Counted from the first letter of the stretch, positions 16,981 to 25,521 are shown. The stretch is 64,000 bases of DNA from JBNKLG01 sp050292235 (GCA_050292235.1 JBNKLG010000001.1:1-64000), one strand, 5' to 3'. The notes: generated from the sequence alone by a model not told the origin. Numbers and translations are program-made.

Positions 16981-17409
16981 TTATTTTTTCTTGCGGCTGA
17001 TAGGGCGGTTATCGCTTTGCCACGCCAGGATGCCGCCCGAAAGATTAAAGACCTTTTCAAAGCCGGCCTTGCGTAGTGTCGTGCAGGCGGCGGCAGACTG
17101 GCCACCCGAGTTACAGCTGATGATGAGGGTGCGATCCTGGTGCTTTTTCAGCTGTTCGATCTGATCTTTAAAACGGCTCATGGGCACATTGAGAGAGTTG
17201 AGAATATGCCCTTTGTTGTAGTCGGCTTCAGGGCGCACGTCGATCACCAGAGCGTCCTCGTTGTTGATCAGGTCCGTGGCCCCCTTGGGGTCAACCGAGC
17301 TCTTGCCAAAACCGTTGGCGATGATGTCTTGAATTAACAGCACGGCGACAAAGGCAAAACCACCAACCAGGACGGGATGCTCGCCGATAAAGGAAATCAC
17401 TTGATTCAT
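16981..17409 (-). CDS. Membrane-anchored rhodanese (YibN-like)
   Basis: Single-domain sulfurtransferase of 142 residues. One N-terminal membrane segment (residues about 13-33) is followed by a cytoplasmic rhodanese domain with VIDVRPEADYNKGHI and the active loop CNSGGQS starting at C99, the cysteine expected to carry a persulfide. It lies 17 nt after a putative persulfide-sensing ArsR gene and before secB. E. coli yibN sits in the equivalent place. In this organism a role in sulfane sulfur handling is plausible, but the sequence does not prove it. Confidence 0.9.
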   Translation of the reverse strand: MNQVISFIGEHPVLVGGFAFVAVLLIQDIIANGFGKSSVDPKGATDLINNEDALVIDVRPEADYNKGHILNSLNVPMSRFKDQIEQLKKHQDRTLIISCNSGGQSAAACTTLRKAGFEKVFNLSGGILAWQSDNRPISRKKK

Positions 17410-17426
17410 GGATAGATCACTCCGGC

Positions 17427-17792
17427 TCAGTCGCCGTGGGAACAGAAAACCTGTTTCATCATGCCGATGAGTTGTAGGGTGCGGGAGTCCCCCACCCGGT
17501 AATAGACGCGGTTGGCATCCTTGCGTGAGGCGAGGATACCCTTGTCACGCAAAATGGCCAAATGCTGGGAGATGTTGCTCTGGGAGGTGCCCACGCTGTC
17601 GACGATGTCTTGCACGCTCACCTCATCATCGCCCAATACGCAAAGGATTTTGAGACGTAGCGGATGAGACATGGCTTTGAGGGAGCGCGAGGCGCGCTCA
17701 ATGTCTTCATCGCCTTCCAACAATCCCTCGAACTCGTCGTTCATCTGCTCTCTCAGGGCATTTGAGGTGGGTGGGTCAATATGGGCAATCAT
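17427..17792 (-). CDS. ArsR-family repressor with BigR/SqrR-type cysteine pair
   Basis: Winged-helix dimeric repressor of 121 residues. The recognition region is VQDIVDSVGTSQSNISQHLAILRDKGI and the wing is ASRKDANRVYYRV. The only two cysteines are C51 (LKILC in helix 2) and C117 near the C-terminus, 66 residues apart. SqrR (C41/C107) and BigR (C42/C108) have the same spacing and form a polysulfide bridge when reactive sulfur is present. There is no metal-site ELCVCDL motif. It is the first gene of the operon containing rhodanese, secB, gpsA and trkH, which it may regulate. Confidence 0.85.
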   Translation of the reverse strand: MIAHIDPPTSNALREQMNDEFEGLLEGDEDIERASRSLKAMSHPLRLKILCVLGDDEVSVQDIVDSVGTSQSNISQHLAILRDKGILASRKDANRVYYRVGDSRTLQLIGMMKQVFCSHGD

Positions 17793-17905
17793 TCAGGGGT
17801 CTCCAGTAAATCATGATGCTCTCTGCCAAGATGACTTCGCATCCCAGCGCTTCGGCACGATCAATCCTGCCAAAATAACAAATATCAGCGCATTAGAAAA
17901 TATTG

Positions 17906-17926
17906 ATTGAACATGAAAAATTCAAT
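17906..17926. promoter_or_regulatory. Inverted repeat ATTGAA-N9-TTCAAT between arsR and gpmI
   Basis: Six-base perfect arms around a 9-nt spacer in the 268-nt divergent intergenic region, 114 bp upstream of the arsR start and 135 bp upstream of gpmI. It is a candidate operator for the ArsR protein; assignment by position only. Confidence 0.3.
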
Positions 17927-18060
17927 GCGATCGAAGCGGTATGTGAATTATTAGGGTGGGTCGGTATGAAAAACACCATGCAGAACAGAGGAAGTGGAGC
18001 CCGTCAGCCTGTTAGAATTGCCACTCTTTACAATAACGAGGCCCGTTGGAGCGGGTTGTC

Positions 18061-19626
18061 ATGGCGAACGAACGACAACAGAGGGCCGGCAAAAAACCGG
18101 TGGTACTTATTGTCCTGGATGGCTGGGGCTATAGCGAGACAGCAATGAGCAATGCCATCTATGCAGCTTCTAAGCCGAATTGGGATGCGCTCTGGCGGGA
18201 TTGTCCTCATACCCTGGTCCAGACTTCCGGGGCTGCGGTAGGTCTGCCTGGTGGTCAGATGGGTAATTCCGAAGTAGGGCATCTGAATCTGGGTGCGGGC
18301 CGTGTGGTCTACCAGGAATATACCCGCGTCAGCCGCTCCATTCGCACCGGCTCCTTCTATACCAATCACACCCTGACGGATGCTGTGGATCAGGCTATCG
18401 CTGCCGATCGGGCGGTGCATGTGCTGGGGCTGCTGTCGCCTGGTGGTGTACACAGCCACGAGGATCAGATCCATGCCATGTTGCGCTTGGCTGTGGAGCG
18501 GGGATGTCGGCAGGTCTATCTGCATGCCTTCCTGGATGGCCGGGATACACCGCCGAAAAGTGCCTTGGCCTCGCTGGAACAGGTGGATACTCTTTTTGCT
18601 GAATTGGGTGCCGGTCGCATTGCCAGTCTGGTGGGTCGTTATTACGCCATGGACCGGGATCATCGCTGGCCCCGCATTCGAGAGGCTTATGAGCTCATGA
18701 CCGAAGGGTGCGCCGAATATCAGGCGACTAGCGCGGTCAAGGCTCTGGAGATGGCCTACGCCAGAGGCGAGACAGATGAGTTTGTTAAGGCCACCACTAT
18801 TCGGCCAGCAGGAAAGGGGGCAGCCTCTATTCAGGATGGCGATGTGGTGGTCTTCATGAACTACCGTTCTGACCGTGCCCGCCAGATTACCCGGCCCTTT
18901 ATTGAACCCGACTTCAATGGCTTTGAGCGTCAGGTCAAGCCAGCTTTGTCCGCCTTTGTCAGCCTGACCGAGTATCAAAAGGATTTTGAGATTCCCGCGG
19001 CCTATCCACCGGAGCGATTGAGCAACGGTTTTGGCGAGTATGTGGCTCATGTGGGGCTGCATCAGCTACGTCTGGCGGAGACAGAGAAATATGCCCATGT
19101 CACCTTCTTTTTCAATGGGGGTGTCGAAGAGCCTTTTGAGGGGGAAGAGCGTATCCTGGTACCCTCACCCAGCGTGGCCACCTATGACTTGCAGCCAGCC
19201 ATGAGTGCTCATGAGGTGACCCGTCATCTGATTGAGGCCATAGCGGGCGGTCGTTATGACAGCATCATTTGTAACTATGCCAACCCGGATATGGTCGGCC
19301 ACACTGGCGATTTGGAGGCGGCTATTCTGGCCATAGAGGCTCTGGATCAGTGTTTGGGAGAGGTGGTTGTGGCGGTGCGACGGGTGGGCGCTGAACTGCT
19401 GATTACTGCCGATCATGGTAATGCGGAGCAGATGCAGGATGTCGAAAGCGGTCAGCCGCATACCGCCCACACCATGAACCCGGTGCCCCTGCTCTATGTT
19501 GGGGGACGGGATCTGCATCTGAAGGACAGGGGGGCGCTTTGTGATGTGGCACCGACACTGTTACAACTCATGGGACTGGATCCGCCAAGGGAGATGACGG
19601 GGCAGTCTTTGATCGAATCTGACTGA
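18061..19626 (+). CDS. gpmI: Phosphoglycerate mutase, 2,3-bisphosphoglycerate-independent, GpmI
   Basis: Interconverts 3- and 2-phosphoglycerate using two Mn ions and a phosphoserine. The 521-residue product has VLIVLDGWGY at the N-terminus, the phospho-acceptor serine at residue 70 in QMGNSEVGHLN, HAFLDGRDTPP, NYRSDRARQI, and the metal ligands in YANPDMVGHTG and TADHGNAEQM. The ATG at 18061 has GGAG 9 nt upstream. It overlaps envC by one base at TGATG. gpmI-envC-yibQ linkage is conserved in gammaproteobacteria. Confidence 0.97.
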   Translation: MANERQQRAGKKPVVLIVLDGWGYSETAMSNAIYAASKPNWDALWRDCPHTLVQTSGAAVGLPGGQMGNSEVGHLNLGAGRVVYQEYTRVSRSIRTGSFYTNHTLTDAVDQAIAADRAVHVLGLLSPGGVHSHEDQIHAMLRLAVERGCRQVYLHAFLDGRDTPPKSALASLEQVDTLFAELGAGRIASLVGRYYAMDRDHRWPRIREAYELMTEGCAEYQATSAVKALEMAYARGETDEFVKATTIRPAGKGAASIQDGDVVVFMNYRSDRARQITRPFIEPDFNGFERQVKPALSAFVSLTEYQKDFEIPAAYPPERLSNGFGEYVAHVGLHQLRLAETEKYAHVTFFFNGGVEEPFEGEERILVPSPSVATYDLQPAMSAHEVTRHLIEAIAGGRYDSIICNYANPDMVGHTGDLEAAILAIEALDQCLGEVVVAVRRVGAELLITADHGNAEQMQDVESGQPHTAHTMNPVPLLYVGGRDLHLKDRGALCDVAPTLLQLMGLDPPREMTGQSLIESD

Positions 19627-20708
19627 TGTCGCGGACGGCCCGATACCTGTTGATTCTTTGTCTGAGTCATCTGGCCGTTTTGGCTGAGGCCTCGCCATCG
19701 TCGAATGAGGCCTTGACCGTCTATCAACAGGCATTCCGGCGCCATGATCTGCGTGTGGCACAACTGGCCTACCAAATCCACCGGATTTCTACCCAGTTGA
19801 AACGGCAGGAACAGGCGCTGGCCCAGCTTCGCCAGCGAGAACAAGCATCGGCCCAGGCATTGGCAGCCCAAAGTCAGGTGTTGGCTAGACAGGCCCAATG
19901 GCAATCTCGACTGGACCAGCAGACCAGTCTCCGCTGGATGCTGGCATCGGATACCCAAACCCTGGGGCGTCAGCTTCAGGATCAACGTTATTTGCATCAA
20001 CAGCAACAACAGGTATTGATGCAGTGGTGGGTGCTCGATCGGGCCTGGCACCAGGATCAGGATAGGCTGAGCACAGAAATCCATCGCCAGGAGAGCCTGC
20101 AGCAGACCGCTGAACAGCGAGGGAAAGCGTTGGCTGCGGCAAAGGCGGTACGCCAGGCCTTTGTGGACAAGCTGAAACAGACCCTGGATGAGTCCACGTT
20201 GAACAGTCTTCAGGCCGAGAACAGCGGTTTGGGAGAGCTGATGGGGGAGCTGGATGAAGCACCAGAGGTGCCGGAAAAGAGGCCGGTTGAGGTGGCTCAT
20301 CGTCCGCCACCACCCTTTGTCAAACAACGAGGCCGACTTGCTTGGCCGCTCAAGGGCAAACTCCTGGCTCGTTTTGGTTCCCTGCGTCGTACCGGTCAGG
20401 CCTGGGATGGGGTCTATATTCAAGCCGGGGAGGGGGCTGAGGTGCGGGCAGTGCATCCGGGACGGGTGGTCTATGCTGACGGATTGCGTGGTTTTGGGCT
20501 ACTGCTGATTGTGGAGCACGACGATGGATATATGAGTCTCTACGGTCAAAATCAGCAACTGGCCAAACAACGGGGTGATTGGGTAGAAGCGGGTGAGACC
20601 CTGGCGCTGGCCGGGGCCGCAGCGGGAGATCGTCTGGGCGGCATCTACTTTGGTATCCGCCATCAAGGTAAACCTTTAAACCCTTCCAAATGGTGCCAGG
20701 GATTTTGA
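19626..20708 (+). CDS. envC: Murein hydrolase activator EnvC
   Basis: Periplasmic protein of 360 residues that activates division amidases. A signal peptide ends near residue 23. A long Q- and R-rich coiled coil spans about 30-200, then a C-terminal LytM/M23 domain begins at GRLAWPLKGKLLARFG. The LytM metal ligands are replaced (the HxxxD-type site reads QAWDGVYI and the late HxH reads YMSLYGQN), as expected for an EnvC activator that has lost catalysis. The start is coupled to the gpmI stop. Confidence 0.92.
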   Translation: MSRTARYLLILCLSHLAVLAEASPSSNEALTVYQQAFRRHDLRVAQLAYQIHRISTQLKRQEQALAQLRQREQASAQALAAQSQVLARQAQWQSRLDQQTSLRWMLASDTQTLGRQLQDQRYLHQQQQQVLMQWWVLDRAWHQDQDRLSTEIHRQESLQQTAEQRGKALAAAKAVRQAFVDKLKQTLDESTLNSLQAENSGLGELMGELDEAPEVPEKRPVEVAHRPPPPFVKQRGRLAWPLKGKLLARFGSLRRTGQAWDGVYIQAGEGAEVRAVHPGRVVYADGLRGFGLLLIVEHDDGYMSLYGQNQQLAKQRGDWVEAGETLALAGAAAGDRLGGIYFGIRHQGKPLNPSKWCQGF

Positions 20709-20764
20709 CCCGCCTTCGGTAGTGTTATCTTAAAGCCCACTCAGAGGCCCAACAGGATTTTTTC

Positions 20765-22255
20765 ATGAAGCTGAAACCCCTTCTTTTTGTGCTGGTGACT
20801 GTGATCCTTCCGCTGGCAACGCAGGCAGAGCCGCCTATGAAAGCGTCCCCAGCGTCGCAGAAGGCTCCTCAGCATCCTAAAAAGGCACCTAAAACAACCA
20901 ATAGGCCGGGTAGCACCCCCTCTGTGGATAAGGCAAAGGCAGCAACACCTGCACAACAGGCTGACCCTTTACCGGTGGATGAACTCCACGCCTTTGCCGA
21001 GATCTTTGGCCGTATCAAGAATGACTACGTGGAAGAGGTGAGTGATAAAAAGCTGATCAAACAGGCCATTGTTGGCATGCTGTCGGGTCTCGATCCCCAT
21101 TCCACCTATCTGGATCCCGAGGAGTACAAAGAGCTGCAAGAGGGGACCACGGGTACCTTTGGTGGGCTTGGTATCGAGGTGGGCATGGAGGATGGCTTCG
21201 TCAAGGTCATTACCCCCATTGATGACACCCCGGCCAAGGCAGCGGGTATCCAGGCAGGCGACCTCATCATCCGTCTCGATGATCAAAGCGTCAAAGGCAT
21301 GGCGTTGGGTGACTCGGTCAAGTTGATGCGTGGCGAGCCGGGCACAAAGCTTCGTCTCACCATCATCCGAGAAGGTCGCGACAAACCCTTTGAGGTGACT
21401 ATTGAGCGTGCGGAAATCAAGGTAAAAAGCGTTAAATATGAGAGTCTGGAACCGGGTTATGCCTATGTGCGCATTACCACCTTCCAGGCCAGAACCTATC
21501 AGGATCTGAAGGCGGCCATCAAGGCGCTAACGGCTGATGAGCAGATGATCAAAGGGTTGGTGCTGGATCTGAGGAACAACCCCGGTGGCGTGCTCAATGC
21601 GGCTGTTGCGGTGAGTGATGCCTTTTTGGAGGATGGTCTGGTGGTTTATACCCAGGGGCGCCGGGCTGATTCTCAGGTGCGCTTTTCCGCGGGCCCCGGT
21701 GATCTGATTTCCGGGGCGCCGATTATCGTGTTGGTCAATGGCGGATCGGCCTCTGCTGCTGAGATTGTGGCAGGGGCGCTACAAGACCGTAAGCGCGCTA
21801 TCATCATGGGTCGCCAGACCTTTGGCAAGGGCTCGGTGCAGACCGTCATTCCCGTGGGTAAACACGGTGCCGTTAAATTAACGACTGCCCGCTACTTTAC
21901 TCCCTCAGGCCGTTCCATCCAGGCTGAAGGTATCTCGCCGGATATCCCCCTGGAACAGCTAAAAATGGCGGTGCGTGAGCCCAAAACCCAGTTGGGTCAG
22001 GTCAAAGAGGCCAACCTGGCACACCATTTGGATAACCCAGGGGGCCAGGCTGGTAAAAAACCGACGGGGTTGGCGGCCAAAACGATGGAAAACAATAATA
22101 AGCCCGACTCGAAGGATCAGCGTCCTCTGGTGGAAAGGGATTACGAGTTATACCAGGCATTGACCCTGCTGAAAGGGCTGGCCATTTTGGATCAGAAACA
22201 TGTACAGACAGTGGTGGAACAGAAACAGGAGGCAACCAAAGCCAAGGCTCCGTAG
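20765..22255 (+). CDS. C-terminal processing peptidase, S41 family (CtpA-like)
   Basis: Periplasmic serine protease of 496 residues. A signal peptide (FVLVTVILPLATQA) is followed by a proline- and lysine-rich linker, a helical segment (DPHSTYLDPEEY), a PDZ domain (about 130-215) and the catalytic domain. The nucleophile lies in NGGSASAAEIVAGALQD and the general-base lysine in TFGKGSVQT. The N-terminal linker and the C-terminal tail (about 100 residues past the catalytic core) are charged and low in complexity. It is inserted between envC and yibQ and overlaps the latter by 56 nt. Confidence 0.93.
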   Translation: MKLKPLLFVLVTVILPLATQAEPPMKASPASQKAPQHPKKAPKTTNRPGSTPSVDKAKAATPAQQADPLPVDELHAFAEIFGRIKNDYVEEVSDKKLIKQAIVGMLSGLDPHSTYLDPEEYKELQEGTTGTFGGLGIEVGMEDGFVKVITPIDDTPAKAAGIQAGDLIIRLDDQSVKGMALGDSVKLMRGEPGTKLRLTIIREGRDKPFEVTIERAEIKVKSVKYESLEPGYAYVRITTFQARTYQDLKAAIKALTADEQMIKGLVLDLRNNPGGVLNAAVAVSDAFLEDGLVVYTQGRRADSQVRFSAGPGDLISGAPIIVLVNGGSASAAEIVAGALQDRKRAIIMGRQTFGKGSVQTVIPVGKHGAVKLTTARYFTPSGRSIQAEGISPDIPLEQLKMAVREPKTQLGQVKEANLAHHLDNPGGQAGKKPTGLAAKTMENNNKPDSKDQRPLVERDYELYQALTLLKGLAILDQKHVQTVVEQKQEATKAKAP

Positions 22256-23081
22256 CGGGAGGCGTGCCTCCGCCCATTTGTTACTGCTGTTATTGGCGGT
22301 GGTCTGGTGGCCACTGTTGGCAGCTGAATCGCCTGGCGCTCCAAGGATTGCCCTGGTTATCGATGATATGGGCTATAGCGCAGAGTATGGCCATGCGGCT
22401 CTGGCGCTGCCAGGTGATATTACCTTCTCTTTTTTGCCCCATGCACCCCACAGTCGGGAGCTGAGCCGGGAGGCCCATCGGCGTCACAAAGAAATTCTGC
22501 TGCATCTGCCTATGGAGTCCAACGATGATGCCCCGCTTGATGAGGGGGGTCTCCTGAGTAATATGCATCGACGGCAGTTTTACCAGACGCTTCTGGCTGA
22601 TTTGGATAGCCTGGAGCACGTGGTAGGCGCCAATAATCATATGGGCAGCCGTTTGACCCGTGATGCCAATGCCATGGGCTGGCTGATGTTTGGGCTCAAA
22701 AGCTACGGAGATCTCTTTTTTCTCGACAGTTTGACGACGGAAGAGAGCGTAGCAACCCAGGTTGCTCGCGAGAAAGGTCTGCCTTCAGCCAGAAGGGACA
22801 TCTTTTTAGACCATGAACGCAGCACCCTGGTTATCTCTTACCAGTTGCATAAATTGGTCAAAATCGCCAAGCAGAGGGGCTATGCCATTGGTATCTGCCA
22901 TCCCTATCCAGAGACGCTACAAGTGTTGAGCCGCCTTTTGCCCGATCTGCATAAAACCAGTGTGACCATGGTGCCCCTGTCACAGTTGGTGAAACGACGA
23001 GTGTCGGAACGACAACAGCAGCAGTCAGAGGTTGGTGCAAGTTCTGAGAAGGTTCCATCTTCTGGGCAATATGGTGATTGA
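22200..23081 (+). CDS. yibQ: Divergent polysaccharide deacetylase family protein (YibQ-like)
   Basis: Secreted protein of 293 residues belonging to the divergent polysaccharide deacetylase family (DUF610). An arginine-rich n-region and hydrophobic core (LLLLLLAVVWWPLLA) form the export signal. The domain starts IALVIDDMGYSAEYG; later HLPME, NHMGSRLT, FLDSLTT and GICHPYPET motifs follow. The ATG at 22200 lies inside the ctp gene with a weak ribosome site; a TTG at 22278 at the hydrophobic core is an alternative. Enzymatic activity is unproven for this family. Confidence 0.85.
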   Translation: MYRQWWNRNRRQPKPRLRSGRRASAHLLLLLLAVVWWPLLAAESPGAPRIALVIDDMGYSAEYGHAALALPGDITFSFLPHAPHSRELSREAHRRHKEILLHLPMESNDDAPLDEGGLLSNMHRRQFYQTLLADLDSLEHVVGANNHMGSRLTRDANAMGWLMFGLKSYGDLFFLDSLTTEESVATQVAREKGLPSARRDIFLDHERSTLVISYQLHKLVKIAKQRGYAIGICHPYPETLQVLSRLLPDLHKTSVTMVPLSQLVKRRVSERQQQQSEVGASSEKVPSSGQYGD

Positions 23082-23117
23082 TGTCAGTCGCGCTGTCTGT
23101 CCACCGGAGCTAAGACC

Positions 23118-23140
23118 GTCCGGCGGCAAAACCGCCGGAC
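23118..23140. terminator. Hairpin between yibQ and the convergent rhodanese gene
   Basis: GTCCGGCGG and CCGCCGGAC form a perfect 9-bp stem around CAAAA. It lies between two convergent genes and probably serves both strands. The trailing T tract is short on either side. Confidence 0.65.
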
Positions 23141-23161
23141 CTGTTTCGGTAAAAATCGCGG

Positions 23162-23833
23162 TTATTTGACGGTGGTCAGGCCGACCATTTCCCAGTCCTG
23201 CATGCCACCCCGATACCATTTAAGTTTGATCGGCGGGTAGCCGAGATTGACCAGGGTGTGGATGTTGTGGGCGGATTGTCCGCACCAGATGCCGTTACAG
23301 AAGAGCACCAGGGTTTTGGCGTTGGAGAAGTCCCATTTGCCGTTGGCGCCCTTTTTGCCACCGAATTGCTCGGTCAGGATCTTATCGCGGGTGGCCACCT
23401 CAGCAGTCTCGAAGGGGGCGCTGTCCCGGGGGCTGATCTTGATCCAGGGGATATTGACTGAGCCTGGTATGGTGCCACGCAGGATCCACTCCGGGGTGCG
23501 GGAGTCTACCACCACCACGGGCTCACCTTTACTGGTCCGAGAGAGATAGTCCAGCACCTCCAGTTCGCCGATGGTCTCTATCTCCGGATGCAGGCTGATG
23601 GGGCTGATGCAAAAGGGCGGACAGTGGCGTGAGGTTTTGAGGTAAAGCGGATTGATCTTGTGGTCTTCGTTCTGGTTGCGCATGATGACCACATCCTTGC
23701 CGTTGTGCTGCACCGTGATGGAATCCAGCTGCTCGGTGATCTTTACCTCCATCTCCTCTGCTTGCGTGATTGTTGCGAACAGGGCCGCGCTGAGAGCCAT
23801 CAGGGCCACGCCCAGGATCTTTTTGATTTGCAT
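23162..23833 (-). CDS. Periplasmic rhodanese-domain protein
   Basis: Exported protein of 223 residues with a signal peptide ending near residue 26. An N-terminal region of about 65 residues contains SRHCPPFC (C71, C75) just before the rhodanese domain. The domain has VVVVDSRTPEWILRGTIPGSVNIP and an active loop CNGIWCGQS with C179 and C184; the second cysteine and longer loop differ from the common CxxGxR form. Located next to the sox regulator and genes, it may transfer sulfane sulfur in the periplasm; that role is inferred. Confidence 0.85.
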   Translation of the reverse strand: MQIKKILGVALMALSAALFATITQAEEMEVKITEQLDSITVQHNGKDVVIMRNQNEDHKINPLYLKTSRHCPPFCISPISLHPEIETIGELEVLDYLSRTSKGEPVVVVDSRTPEWILRGTIPGSVNIPWIKISPRDSAPFETAEVATRDKILTEQFGGKKGANGKWDFSNAKTLVLFCNGIWCGQSAHNIHTLVNLGYPPIKLKWYRGGMQDWEMVGLTTVK

Positions 23834-24095
23834 TGCGTTACTTCCTCGTGCTTTGGATTGAGGTCTGGGAAACGCGGAATGGATCGCGCTTTCCTATTCT
23901 AAAGTGAATTCTTACTGCACAGCCCCATGGCGCTTGACTGGCCAATGGTGGGCACAGGGCCTATGCCTGTGACCATAAAGCATGCTTTGTGCCAATAGTC
24001 TGGCAATGAGGCTATAAGCCACTGGTAACACTATTTGTACCCTTATGTTCAGGATTTGAAGTTGATGACTGATGGCCTGAATAAGGATTGGATAC

Positions 24096-24110
24096 ATTGC
24101 GAAATGCAAT
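24096..24110. promoter_or_regulatory. ATTGC-N5-GCAAT dyad upstream of the NtrC-type regulator
   Basis: Short inverted repeat 71 bp upstream of the regulator start. Its half-site matches that of the larger dyad at 25562-25583 upstream of soxX, so both may bind the regulator itself. Confidence 0.35.
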
Positions 24111-24120
24111 CATGGGTTGC

Positions 24121-24136
24121 AAAAAAAAGGGGGGGG
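24121..24136. repeat. A8G8 homopolymer tract upstream of the regulator gene
   Basis: Eight A followed directly by eight G, about 45 bp upstream of the regulator start codon. Such tracts are prone to length change by slippage during replication. Confidence 0.9.
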
Positions 24137-24180
24137 CCTAGTCTGTGAATCTGAATTGCTGTTCCTGCTGAGGTTCCACT

Positions 24181-25521
24181 ATGGTCAAACCTGTCTATCA
24201 ACTGCTCTTTATCGATGATGATCCTAAGGCCGGGGCGCTTATGATGCGTTTTTGTGAGGAGACAGAGTTTCAGTGCCATAGCTATCGCAGCCCACAAGAG
24301 GGGTTGGCCCATTTCCACCGCCAGGGCTGTGATCTCATCATTACCGACTTGCGTATGCCAGGCATGACCGGTGTGGAGCTGTTGCGTCAGGTACGTGAGA
24401 CCAATACTGAGATACCGGTGATTCTGATTACCGCCTACTCCACGGTGGACGATGCCATTGAGGCATTACGTCTGGGGGCCACGGATTTCCTGCGCAAGCC
24501 CTTCGATATGGATGAGTTGCTGCTGCTGGCACGCAATACCTTGGAACGAACCCAACTGAAGCAGGAAAATCAGCTGCTGAAGCGCCAGCTCAAAACCCAG
24601 TGGCAGGACCAGGGGTTGATCGGCCATTCCGATGCCCTGGGTAAGGTCAAGGCGCTGATCGAGAAGGTGGCTGATGTCAATTGTACGGTCATCATTAATG
24701 GTGAGTCCGGCACCGGGAAGGAGTTGGTGGCCCGCGCCATCCATCGCCTTGGCCCCACAGCCGACAGCCCTTTCATGGCCGTGGATTGCGGGGCGCTGAG
24801 CGATAATCTCCTCGCCTCCGAGCTCTTTGGCCATGAAAAGGGGGCCTTTACCGGTACCAGCAACATGCGCCGGGGGCTGTTTGAGTCGGCCCGGGCTGGC
24901 ACGGTGTTTCTGGATGAGATCGGTAATATCTCTGAGTCCATGCAAACCAAACTGCTGCGCGTCTTACAGGAACGTCAGATTACAAGAGTGGGCGGCGTGA
25001 CACCCATTGAAGTGGATGTGCGCATTCTGGTGGCCACCAATGCTGATCTGGCGCAAATGGTGAAAGAGGGCAGTTTCCGCATGGATCTCTATCACCGGCT
25101 GAATGTCATTCGCATCCTGATGCCGCCTTTGCGCGAGAGGCGTGAGGATATTCCCATGTTGGCCCAGTACTTTCTCGAGCATTTTGCGGTTACCTATAAA
25201 CGGAGTGTACAGGGCTTCACTCATGAAGGGTTGCAGCGTTTGCAGGCCTATCCATGGCCCGGCAATGTACGTGAGCTGCGCAACGTGGTGGAGCGCCATG
25301 TCGTGCTGGCCAGTGATCCCAAGCTCTCTATTGATGATCTGGGCGAGGGGGAGGGTGAGATCTGCGGATTGATTGAGGATTGGCCCAGTCTGCAAGAGCT
25401 GGAAAAGCGCTATATCCAGAAGGTGCTGGTGGAGTCAAACGACAACCGGGCCCATGCCGCAGCCATTCTGGGGATCGACAAATCGACCCTTTGGCGCAAA
25501 TTACAGGCCTACGGGGCCTGA
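24181..25521 (+). CDS. Sigma-54-dependent response regulator, NtrC type, orphan
   Basis: Cytoplasmic enhancer-binding protein of 446 residues. The receiver domain has the phospho-acceptor D56 (IITDLRMPG) with acidic pocket IDDDP and the conserved K in LRKPFD. The AAA+ domain has Walker A GESGTGKE, the sigma-54 contact loop GAFTGT and the arginine-finger region. The C-terminal Fis-type helix-turn-helix is NRAHAAAILGIDKSTLWRKLQ. No sensor kinase gene is adjacent. It lies 284 bp upstream of soxX in the same direction, so regulation of sulfur oxidation is a reasonable guess, though no canonical sigma-54 promoter is visible before soxX. Confidence 0.92.
   Translation: MVKPVYQLLFIDDDPKAGALMMRFCEETEFQCHSYRSPQEGLAHFHRQGCDLIITDLRMPGMTGVELLRQVRETNTEIPVILITAYSTVDDAIEALRLGATDFLRKPFDMDELLLLARNTLERTQLKQENQLLKRQLKTQWQDQGLIGHSDALGKVKALIEKVADVNCTVIINGESGTGKELVARAIHRLGPTADSPFMAVDCGALSDNLLASELFGHEKGAFTGTSNMRRGLFESARAGTVFLDEIGNISESMQTKLLRVLQERQITRVGGVTPIEVDVRILVATNADLAQMVKEGSFRMDLYHRLNVIRILMPPLRERREDIPMLAQYFLEHFAVTYKRSVQGFTHEGLQRLQAYPWPGNVRELRNVVERHVVLASDPKLSIDDLGEGEGEICGLIEDWPSLQELEKRYIQKVLVESNDNRAHAAAILGIDKSTLWRKLQAYGA

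Larger units (their letters stand above)
23834..24180. other. Divergent intergenic region between the rhodanese gene and the NtrC-type regulator
   Basis: 347 bp with no credible gene. It holds a CACAGG-N7-CCTGTG dyad (23953-23971), an ATTGC-N5-GCAAT dyad (24096-24110), an A8G8 tract (24121-24136) and a GAGG ribosome site 8 nt before the regulator start. An ATTC-N6-GAAT palindrome (23896-23909) lies 63 bp upstream of the rhodanese start. Confidence 0.6.

Noticed and set aside
17793..18060. SqrR-type operator ATTC-N8-GAAT before the ArsR gene
   Set aside because: No exact match was found; only an ATTGAA/TTCAAT repeat is present, listed with low confidence.
23896..23909. ATTC-N6-GAAT palindrome upstream of the periplasmic rhodanese as a defined operator
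   Set aside because: Only four-base arms, with a spacer unlike the known ArsR-type site; too weak to call.
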